A stretch of 64,000 bases of DNA from Pseudomonadota bacterium (lineage in GTDB: Bacteria; Pseudomonadota; Gammaproteobacteria; UBA9214): assembly GCA_041395565.1 (NCBI GenBank), contig JAWLAI010000010.1:1-64000 (forward strand), given 5' to 3'. How positions within the stretch are numbered: position 1 is the first letter of the stretch; each line of letters begins with the position of its first letter. The notes under the pieces are model-generated. The model worked only from the letters and a program-made list of their open reading frames with translations. It was not told the origin of the DNA and did not search any database. Of this stretch, positions 34,755-42,684 are shown one piece after another. A program made the translations under genes and the position numbers.

Positions 34755-35630
34755 TCAGCGCAGTCTCCTGTAGATGGTCTTGCCGACCAGTTGGAAGCGC
34801 TCCGAGACATTGTGCAGGGTCTCGGAGTGCCCAATGAACAGGTAGCTGTCCGGCTGCATGATATTAGCGAAGCGGTCGAACAGGACCTGCTGGGTCGGCT
34901 TGTCGAAATAGATCACCACGTTGCGGCAGAAGATGACGTCAAACTGTCCGCGCATCGGCCAGTCATGCATCAGGTTCAGCTGACGGAACGTGATCAGCTT
35001 GCGCAGTTCGTCGGCGACCCTGACCCTGCCCTGGTTGCCGCCCTTGCCGCGCTGGAACCAGCGCTTGATCCGCGCGCTGTCCAGCCCGTTGATGCGCTCG
35101 GCCTGATACACGCCGGCCGCACCGGTCTTCACGACATTGCTGTCGAGGTCAGTGGCCAGGATGCGGATATCGCGCCCGTCGATGTCGGGGATCGCCTCGC
35201 GCAGGGTGATCGCGAGCGAATAGGGCTCCTCGCCGGTGGAACAACCGGCCGACCAGATGCGCAGCCGCCGGTTCTTCTGGTAACGCTCCAGCAGCATCGG
35301 CACCAGGTCCTGCTGCAGGAACTCGAAATGATGCTTCTCGCGGAAGAACGAGGTCAGGTTGGTCGTGATCGCGTTGGTGAAATGTTCCAGCTCCTCGCCC
35401 GGATCCTGCTCCAGCAGCTCGCAGTAGGCACGAAAGCTGGTCATGCCGTGCACCCGCAGGCGCTTGGCCAGACGGGCATAGACCAGATCCCGCTTCTGGT
35501 CCGACAGACTGATACCGGTATGCTCGCTGACCAGACGGCGCAGGTTATTGAAGTCACGGTCCGAAAGCTCGAACTCGTTGGTCTTGGCCTGCGCTGCCAG
35601 CGCCTGGTTGTGCTTTGCAGCCGCACTCAT
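34755..35630 (-). CDS. cheR: Chemotaxis protein methyltransferase CheR
   Basis: SAM-dependent methylation of receptor glutamates. The 291-residue protein has the N-terminal helical domain (FELSDRDFNNLRRLVSEHTG), TNLTSFFRE, the SAM motif RIWSAGCSTGEEPYSLAI, and FDVIFCRNVVIYFD. I chose ATG 35630 (MSAAAKHNQAL); a frame extended to 35684 overlaps the region where the receptor gene ends. Confidence 0.94.
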   Translation of the reverse strand: MSAAAKHNQALAAQAKTNEFELSDRDFNNLRRLVSEHTGISLSDQKRDLVYARLAKRLRVHGMTSFRAYCELLEQDPGEELEHFTNAITTNLTSFFREKHHFEFLQQDLVPMLLERYQKNRRLRIWSAGCSTGEEPYSLAITLREAIPDIDGRDIRILATDLDSNVVKTGAAGVYQAERINGLDSARIKRWFQRGKGGNQGRVRVADELRKLITFRQLNLMHDWPMRGQFDVIFCRNVVIYFDKPTQQVLFDRFANIMQPDSYLFIGHSETLHNVSERFQLVGKTIYRRLR

Positions 35631-35723
35631 ACAGCCATCCACGGCATGCGGGCGGCGCCGCCCACTGTGGTCGGACCGTACCACCAGCGTTTCATCGTGC
35701 TGCCACTCATCGATCGTGTCCGC

Positions 35724-38486
35724 CTAGAACTCGTCCCAGTCACCGTCGGTGCCGGTACCCTGCTGCCTGCCGTCCGTGCCGGATGACTTGCCGCGCGACG
35801 TGGCGCCGCCGGCGTGTCTGCCACCCCGCTCCAGGGCCGGTTGCCGGAGCGGCGCTCGACGGCCGCTGCCTGCGCCCCACTGCTGGTGGTGAAAAAACCC
35901 ACCAGTTCGTGCAGCGCGCGCGCCTGCTCGCCCATCGACTCCGAGGCCGCCGTCGCCTCCTCCACCAGCGCCGCGTTCTGCTGCGTCATCTCGTCCATCT
36001 GGCTGATCGCGATATTCACCTGCTCGATACCGTCCGACTGCTCCTGGCTCGCCGCCGCTATCTCCGCTATGATCTCGCTCACCTTCTTCACCGAGCGCAC
36101 GATCTCCTCCAGCGTGCGGCCGGACTCGTCCACCAGCTTCGAGCCCTCTTCCACCTTCAGCACGCTGTCCTCGATCAGCCCCTTGATCTCCTTCGCCGCC
36201 AGCGCACTGCGGCCGGCCAGATTGCGCACCTCCGAGGCCACCACCGCAAAGCCGCGCCCTGCTCCCCGGCGCGCGCCGCCTCCACCGCCGCGTTCAGCGC
36301 CAGCAGGTTGGTCTGGAACGCGATCTCGTCGATCACACTGATGATGTCCGCAATCTTCTTGCTCGAGGACGTGATCTCGCCCATCGCGGAGACCGCGTTG
36401 CCCACCACGGACCCGCCCTTCTCCGCCTGCTCGCGCGCACCCGCCGCCAGCTGGTTCGCCTGGCGCGCGTTCTCCGCGTTCTGCCGCACCGTCGAGGTCA
36501 TCTCCTCCATGCTCGAGGCGGTCTCCTCCAGGCTCGCCGCCTGCTCCTCGGTGCGCTGGCTCAGGTTGGTGTTGCCTTCCGCGATCTCGCCGGAGGCGCT
36601 GGCACGGTGTTCGCACTGCTGTTGATCTCCTCCAGCACCTCGGTCAGCCGTGCAATGGTCGAGTTGGCGTTGTCCTTCAGCTGCCCGAACGTACCGGCAT
36701 AGTCCGCCTCGATGCGCCGGGTCAGGTCGCCCCGCGCCATGGCGCCGAACACCGCCACCGTGTCGTTGATCACCCGCTCCGACACATCCACCAGGTCGTT
36801 GACCCCGTGGCTCAGCCGCTCGAAAAAGCCCGACTTGCCGCGCAGCGCGATGCGCTGGCTCAGGTTGCCGGCCAGCGCCGCGTTGACGATCTCCTGGATC
36901 TCGTCCTCGATCGCCACCTGCTGGGTCCGGTCCTCCCACTCGACCACCGTGCCCAGGCGCTGGCCGGCCTCGATCACCGGGTTGGCAGTGACGCGCATGG
37001 ACCGGCCGCCCACGAGCATGTCGGCCGTGTAGGTCTCGCGCAGCCCGGCCAACAGGTTGCGCTGGTGCGCCGGGTTCTTGTGGAAGCTGTCGATGTTGGT
37101 TCCGATAAGCCGGCCGCTGTTGAAGCTCGGCAGGTCCTTGCGAATGTCCTGCTCGGCATTTTGCATCATGTTGCTGCAGGCGCCGTTCATGTAAATGATG
37201 ACGCCATCCGTGTCCGCGATCATGACGTTGCCGGACACGTTGTCCAGCGCCTGGCGGATACGGCCGTTCGCCGCCGCCTGTTCGCGCTCCTGCTCCAGGC
37301 GCTGCTGTTCCTCGGCCTGGCGTGCATATTCCTCGGTCAGATCGGCCCACTCGACCACGGTGCCCAGGCGGCTGCCGTCGGTGTCGATGATCGGGTTGGC
37401 GATGACCTGCATGGTGCGGCCACCGACCTCGATCTCCGCCGTATAGGTATCGGTCAGCTGCTCCAGCACGGCGCGCTGGTGCGCCGGGTTCTTGTGGAAG
37501 GTGTCGATGCTCACACCGAGCAGTCGGTCGACGTCGAACTGCGGCAGATCCCGGCGGATGTCGCCCTGGGCGTTGCGGAACATCGCCGCCACCGTCTTGT
37601 TCATGTAGATGATGTTGTGATTCGCGTCCGCGACCATGACGTTGGCGGACACGTTATCCAGCGCCTGCTTGATCCGACCGGTGGTGCGTGCCTGCGAGCG
37701 CATCTCGTTGACATCGCTGCCGAGGCGTATCTGGGTCGACTTGAGGTTCTGCAACAGCCGGCCGAACTCGTCGTCCCGTGCCGTTTCGACCCACTGGAAA
37801 TAGTCACCCTCGGCGATCTGCCGCAGGGTGGTGATGGCCGTTGCGACCGGCACCGTGACGTGCCGTCCCAGCAGCAAGCCGGAACCGCCCAGCAGCAGCG
37901 CGGCTGCGCCGAGCGCGAGCGCGAGTGTGCCGGTGGCGAGCCCCTGCGCACCGAGCCAGGCGAAGCCCGCGAGCATGGCCATCGTCACACCCAGGTAGCA
38001 TCCCGCCCACCACCGGATCGAGACGCGCCCGAGGCGGGCGACGAGCCGGCCCGTGAAGCCGGGGCCGAGCGTGGCCTGGCCCGCATTGATGCGCCGGTAG
38101 AGTGCGTCTGCCGCCGCCACCTCCGCCCGCGCGGGCGCGGTACGCACGGAAAGGTAGCCGGTGACACTGCCACCGACGCGCACCGGTGTCACATTGGCCT
38201 TGACCCAGTAGAAGTCTCCGTTCTTGCAGCGGTTCTTGACGAGCCCGGTCCAGGGCCGGCCGGACTTGACCGTGCGCCACAGGTCCGCGAATGCGGCGGG
38301 CGGCATGTCGGGATGCCGGACGATGTTGTGATTCCTGCCCAGCAGTTCCTGTTCGGAGAACCCGCTGATCTCGACAAAATCGCGGTTGACGGAGGTGATG
38401 GCGCCCTTCAGGTCGGTCGTGGAGACGATGAACTGTCCTTCCCTGAAGTTTACCTCGCGATCGGTAACCGGCTGATTGACCTTCAT
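35724..38486 (-). pseudogene. Methyl-accepting chemotaxis protein with Aer-like and tandem PAS domains, frameshifted as sequenced
   Basis: A chemoreceptor of about 920 residues when frames are joined. From ATG 38486 (RBS AAGGGAAACGAG): an Aer-like PAS (EGQFIVSTTDLKGAI, HNIVRHPDMPP), a hydrophobic membrane segment, a HAMP region, two near-identical PAS copies (QALDNVSANVMVADAN and QALDNVSGNVMIADTD, both with DTFHKNPAHQR or DSFHKNPAHQR), a second HAMP-like part, and the signalling tip ending IDEIAFQTNLLALNAAVEAA. The C-terminus is the typical GDWDEF. Frame changes occur near 36600, near 36255 (one base missing in GAGCAGGGC-GCGGC) and near 35800-35830. With cheW and cheA next to it, it should feed this pathway, perhaps as a redox or energy sensor. 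Confidence 0.85.
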
Positions 38487-38522
38487 GGCTCGTTTCCCTT
38501 TGGCAAGCGACTGCAATAGATT

Positions 38523-39044
38523 TCAGTTATCCCGATCCCGCTCGAGCGTCTGCAGCAGACCGTCGCTCATCAGGTGATCGACATCCAGGATGATGATCAT
38601 GCGGTTGTCCCGCGTGGCCAGGCCGCGCACGGAATTGCCGCTGCAGACACCACCAAGCTCCGGCGCCGGTTTCAGGTCATCGCCGCCGATGTTGTGCACC
38701 TCGGACACGGCATCGACGACGACGCCGATGGTGCGCTCGCCGTCGTTCCCGTCGCTGACGTGCAGGACGATCACGACCGTGGTTTCCTCGAACGCCAGCG
38801 GCTCCAGGCCGAACCAGCGGCGCAGGTCCACGACCGGCACGATGGTGCCACGCAGATTGATCACGCCCAGGATGCTGTCGGGCATGTTCGGTATGGGCGT
38901 CACGCCACTCCAGCCCTTGATCTCCTGCACGCGCAGGATGTCCACGCCGTATTCCTCACCCGCCAGGTGGAAGGTGAGATACTGGTCCAGCCCGTCCTCA
39001 CTCTGCAGTGTGGTCGCACCCGCTGGTAATGCTTCGGCACTCAT
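38523..39044 (-). CDS. cheW: Chemotaxis coupling protein CheW
   Basis: Links receptors to CheA. The 173-residue protein has QYLTFHLAGEEYGVDILRVQ, PNMPDSILGVINLRGTIVPV and VVDAVSEVHNI, the standard SH3-like CheW fold. It lies between the receptor and cheA on the same strand. Confidence 0.95.
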   Translation of the reverse strand: MSAEALPAGATTLQSEDGLDQYLTFHLAGEEYGVDILRVQEIKGWSGVTPIPNMPDSILGVINLRGTIVPVVDLRRWFGLEPLAFEETTVVIVLHVSDGNDGERTIGVVVDAVSEVHNIGGDDLKPAPELGGVCSGNSVRGLATRDNRMIIILDVDHLMSDGLLQTLERDRDN

Positions 39045-39152
39045 CGGCTGTCCTCCGTCCGCTGTGGTCGCTTGCTGCTTGCCGCAATTTCCGCAGGGCG
39101 CGTTGCCCCGCCTGCTGTCGAGCTCTGTTGCGTATCGGTCATCGTCGTTGCC

Positions 39153-41210
39153 TCACGCCACGGCGTGCATGTCATCCGCGTGGCCGCAGATATCGCTGTT
39201 CAGCTGGATCAGTCCCGGCACGTCGATGATCAGGGCGACCGTACCGTCTCCGAGGATGGTCGCGCCTGACACACCGCGGATCTGGCGGAAATTCGTCTCC
39301 AGGCTCTTGATGACGACCTGCTGCTGGCCCATCAGGTCGTCGACAAACAGGCCGACACGTCGGCCGTCCGCCTCGACGATCATCAGCAACCCGTCCATCA
39401 GATCGCTCTTGCCGCCGCGGATACCGAACAGCCTGTTGAGGCGGATGATCGGGATATATTCGTCGCGCAGCCGGTAGAGTTCCGACTCCCCGGCGATGCG
39501 GCTGATCTGCTCCGGTCGCATCTGCAGGGACTCGACGATCGAGACCAGGGAGATAATGAAGGTCTCCTCGCCGATGCATGCCAGCTGGCCGTCGAGAATG
39601 GCCAGCGTCAGGGGCAGGCGTATCGTGACGGTGCTGCCGGCATTCGCGTTGGACGCGATGGTGACGTTGCCGCCCAGGTCGCGTACGTTGCGACGCACCA
39701 CGTCCATGCCGACGCCGCGGCCCGAGATATCGCTCACCTGCTCGGCGGTGGAGAATCCGGGGGCGAAGATCAGGTTGTAGATGCGCTCGTCGGTCAGCTC
39801 CTCGTTCTCGCCGACGAGACCGTTCTCAACGGCCTTGCGCAGGATGCGTTCGCGGTTGAGACCGGCGCCGTCGTCGATGACCTTGATGATGATGTCACCG
39901 CCCTCGTGGTAGGCGCACAGCTCCAGCGTCCCGGTCTCCGGCTTGCCGGCCGCCTTGCGCAAGGCAGGCGTCTCGATGCCGTGATCGAGGGAGTTGCGCA
40001 CCAGGTGCACCAGCGGGTCGCCGATCTTCTCGAGCACCGTCTTGTCCACCTCGGTATGCTCGCCGCTCATCTTCAGCTCGACCTCTTTGCCCATCTTGCC
40101 GCACAGGTCACGCACCAGGCGTGGAAAACGGCTGAACGCCGTGCTGATGGGCAACATGCGGATCTGCAGGACGTTCTCCTGCAGCTCGCGGGTGTTGCGC
40201 TCGAGCTGGATGACGCCCTCCAGCACCTTTTCCAGGGTCTTGATATCGCCGTCGGCCAGATTGGTGGTGGCCTGACTGAGCATGGACTGGGTGATGACCA
40301 GCTCGCCGACCATGTTGATCAGTCCGTCCACCTTGTCGATGGCGACGCGGATGGAACCGGACTCCTTGCCCGCAGCCTTGCCCTTGTCCAGGCCCCTGGC
40401 GGGATCCTCCTCGTGCAATGCGGCATGGTCCGCGGGCGCATCCATGCTCACGGGTTCAGGGGTGGCGCCGCTTGCGAGCGGTGTGATCTCCAGTTCGCTT
40501 TCATCGGCGACCCAGCTGAACAGCTCCTCGATGTCGGTACGCTGCACGTCACCGCGCAGCGTCAGCCGCCACTCGAAATAGCTGCGGTCGACTTCCATGT
40601 CGGCCAGGGACGGCAATGCCTTGGCATCGTTCTCGACCTGCAGGTCGCCCAGTGCCTGCAGTTCGCGGAAGATCCTGGCCGGATCGTTGCCGCGCTTGAG
40701 CATATCGGGATGCGGACAGAAGCGGATGCGCCAGCCACCGGTGCCTGCCGCGGCACCGTCTGCGTCTGCCGCATCACCGGCAGCCGCCGCGGCTGCGTGC
40801 GCTGCGCCACTGGCGCCGTCATTGCCGTCCGCCAGCATCTGCTCCAGCTTGCGCTGCATATCGGCGACACGCGCCTGGTCGGTGCTTTCCTTGTCACGCG
40901 CGGCATTCACCATGCCGCGCAGAACATCGACCGACTCCAGCAGCAGGTCCACGCCGGGACGCGTCACCGCGCGCGTGCCGTCCCGCATCTCGTCGAGCAG
41001 CGTCTCCATGACATGCGTGAGCGCCGAGATATCCATGAAGCCGAACGAGGCACTGCCGCCCTTGATCGAGTGGGCGGCACGGAAGATGGCATTGATCTCC
41101 TCCATGTCCGTGCCGTGATCGAGGGCGAGCAGACCGGATTCCATGGCATCCAGTCTTTCGAAGCACTCCTCGAAAAACACGTCATGAAATTCGGACAGGT
41201 CGATGGTCAT
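39153..41210 (-). CDS. cheA: Chemotaxis histidine kinase CheA
   Basis: A 685-residue CheA, first gene of the operon. Domains: P1 Hpt with phospho-His47 (FRAAHSIKGGSASFG), an Ala-rich linker (about 140-160), a P2-like region, P3 dimerisation (GSIRVAIDKVDGLINMVGEL), P4 kinase (LVHLVRNSLDHGIE, DDGAGLNRERI, FAPGFSTAEQVSDISGRGVG) and P5 CheW-like. No cheY or cheZ lies in the window, so the output regulator must be elsewhere. Confidence 0.96.
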   Translation of the reverse strand: MTIDLSEFHDVFFEECFERLDAMESGLLALDHGTDMEEINAIFRAAHSIKGGSASFGFMDISALTHVMETLLDEMRDGTRAVTRPGVDLLLESVDVLRGMVNAARDKESTDQARVADMQRKLEQMLADGNDGASGAAHAAAAAAGDAADADGAAAGTGGWRIRFCPHPDMLKRGNDPARIFRELQALGDLQVENDAKALPSLADMEVDRSYFEWRLTLRGDVQRTDIEELFSWVADESELEITPLASGATPEPVSMDAPADHAALHEEDPARGLDKGKAAGKESGSIRVAIDKVDGLINMVGELVITQSMLSQATTNLADGDIKTLEKVLEGVIQLERNTRELQENVLQIRMLPISTAFSRFPRLVRDLCGKMGKEVELKMSGEHTEVDKTVLEKIGDPLVHLVRNSLDHGIETPALRKAAGKPETGTLELCAYHEGGDIIIKVIDDGAGLNRERILRKAVENGLVGENEELTDERIYNLIFAPGFSTAEQVSDISGRGVGMDVVRRNVRDLGGNVTIASNANAGSTVTIRLPLTLAILDGQLACIGEETFIISLVSIVESLQMRPEQISRIAGESELYRLRDEYIPIIRLNRLFGIRGGKSDLMDGLLMIVEADGRRVGLFVDDLMGQQQVVIKSLETNFRQIRGVSGATILGDGTVALIIDVPGLIQLNSDICGHADDMHAVA

Positions 41211-41734
41211 GTTTCCCTCCGTGGAAAAGCGACGCGGTCAGCGTACGGCACTGCCCGGCTGTGCGCGCCGGATCCGTCCGGTTATGCACAGGCCACTCTG
41301 GCGTGAGGTGGATGACGGTAAACCGTCGTGAGCGCTGCTGCCTGCCATCCCTGGTTCTCCTGATACCGGCTTCCTGCCGGATTTCCGTGGTTGCTGCCCG
41401 TAGCCTCCCGGCCCGCCCGTACAACCACCAACTAATTAAAAAAACAACGTCTTGTAAGTCGGACCCGGTCTGTTTCCGGCGACGGCGCCGATGCACGGCA
41501 TGTCAAGAATACGTCGTTTTTTGCTGTTTCATTGTTAAGATGCATATCCTGTGCCAGCAGCAGTGACCGCAACGCAAGCGGCATGGACGCCGGTCCGGGA
41601 GATGATCCAACACGACCGGACTCCATGAACGGCACGGCGCCGCTTCGCTTGAATCGGCACGTCGGGAGCTGCCGCGGAACGGCGGCAGCAGCGGCCATTG
41701 GGGAACAGCGGGTGAGCGGGAGGCAGCGGGCGCG
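41211..41734. other. Gene-less 524-base stretch between slpA and cheA
   Basis: No gene is supported. AT-rich patches at 41430-41460 (AACTAATTAAAAAAACAACG) and 41505-41545 (ATACGTCGTTTTTTGCTG) probably hold the cheA promoter. I looked for a flagellar sigma-28 pattern (TAAA, then GCCGATAA) and did not find one. Confidence 0.45.
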
Positions 41735-42190
41735 CTAGGGTGTCTCAGCCCCCGCCGGCGGGCGCACCGCGATGATCTTCGCGTCGAAGATGATCGTGTG
41801 TCCCGCCAGGGGGTGGTTGAAATCGACCGAGACCGTATCCCCGGCCAGCGCCAGCACGGCGCCACCGACCTCCGTGCCGTCCGGGGTTTCGAAACCGACA
41901 ATGACACCGGGCGCGAGCTGCAGCTCTGGGGGAAAGGACGACCGCGGCAGCGGGTGAACATTGGCCGGATCGCGGCGGCCGAAGCTCTGGTCCGGTGTGA
42001 GTTCGATGCGCTGCGTGTCCCCGGGGTACAGCCCGTACAGTGCGAGTTCCAGGCCGGCGACCAGCGTGCCGTCACCCATGGTGAAGGTCAGCGGCTCACC
42101 GGCGAAGGTGGACTCCGCGCAGGTGCCGTCTTCGAGCGTCAGCGCCAGGTGCAGGGTGACCGTGCTGCCGGGGCTGATGTTGTACCTCAT
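41735..42190 (-). CDS. FKBP-type peptidyl-prolyl isomerase, SlpA/SlyD type
   Basis: A 151-residue protein with an FKBP domain carrying an inserted flap, as in SlyD and SlpA. MRYNISPGSTVTLHLALTLE, FTMGDGTLVAGLELALYGL and VDFNHPLAGHTIIFDAKI are typical. The His/Cys-rich metal tail of SlyD is absent, which points to SlpA (FkpB). The ATG overlaps the lspA stop in ATGA, and the lspA-slpA order is conserved in gammaproteobacteria. Confidence 0.92.
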   Translation of the reverse strand: MRYNISPGSTVTLHLALTLEDGTCAESTFAGEPLTFTMGDGTLVAGLELALYGLYPGDTQRIELTPDQSFGRRDPANVHPLPRSSFPPELQLAPGVIVGFETPDGTEVGGAVLALAGDTVSVDFNHPLAGHTIIFDAKIIAVRPPAGAETP

Positions 42191-42684
42191 GCCGCGCCTG
42201 GATTGTGGCCGCGACCGAACAGCGCATCCAGCACCAGCAGCCCGGCGCCCACCGTAATCGCCGAATCGGCGACGTTGAATGTCGGGAAATGCCAGCTGCG
42301 GTAGTAGACGTCGATGAAATCGATGACATGGCCATAGAGCACGCGATCGATCAGGTTGCCGATGGCACCGCCCAGGATCAGCGCCAGCGCGAGCGCGGTG
42401 CGCCACTCGGCTGCCGGCAGGCGGCGCAGCCAGCGGAGCAGGACGGCGCTCACCGCCAGCGCCAGTCCACTGAAGAACCAGCGCTGCCAGCCGGAGGCGT
42501 CATCGAGAAAGCTGAACGCCGCACCAAGGTTGTAGGCCTTGGTCAGCGCCAGCGAAGGAATCAGCTCGATCGGATCGTGCAGCGCCATGGTGCTGTCGGC
42601 CAGCCACTTGGTGCCCTGGTCGAGCAGCAGCACCAGCACGCTGACCCAGAGCCACTTCACGGCCGCACCGCCGCGCTCAGGCAT
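42187..42684 (-). CDS. lspA: Lipoprotein signal peptidase (signal peptidase II)
   Basis: Inner-membrane aspartyl protease that cleaves prolipoprotein signals. The 165-residue protein has four hydrophobic helices and the catalytic pair Asp122 (GHVIDFID) and Asp140 (NVADSAI), with GGAIGNLIDR just before. The ATG overlaps the ileS stop (ATGCCTGA); a GTG at 42660 is an alternative start. Confidence 0.95.
   Translation of the reverse strand: MPERGGAAVKWLWVSVLVLLLDQGTKWLADSTMALHDPIELIPSLALTKAYNLGAAFSFLDDASGWQRWFFSGLALAVSAVLLRWLRRLPAAEWRTALALALILGGAIGNLIDRVLYGHVIDFIDVYYRSWHFPTFNVADSAITVGAGLLVLDALFGRGHNPGAA

Noticed and set aside
41211..41734. Flagellar sigma-28 promoter for the che operon
   Set aside because: No TAAA and GCCGATAA pair with proper spacing could be found upstream of cheA.
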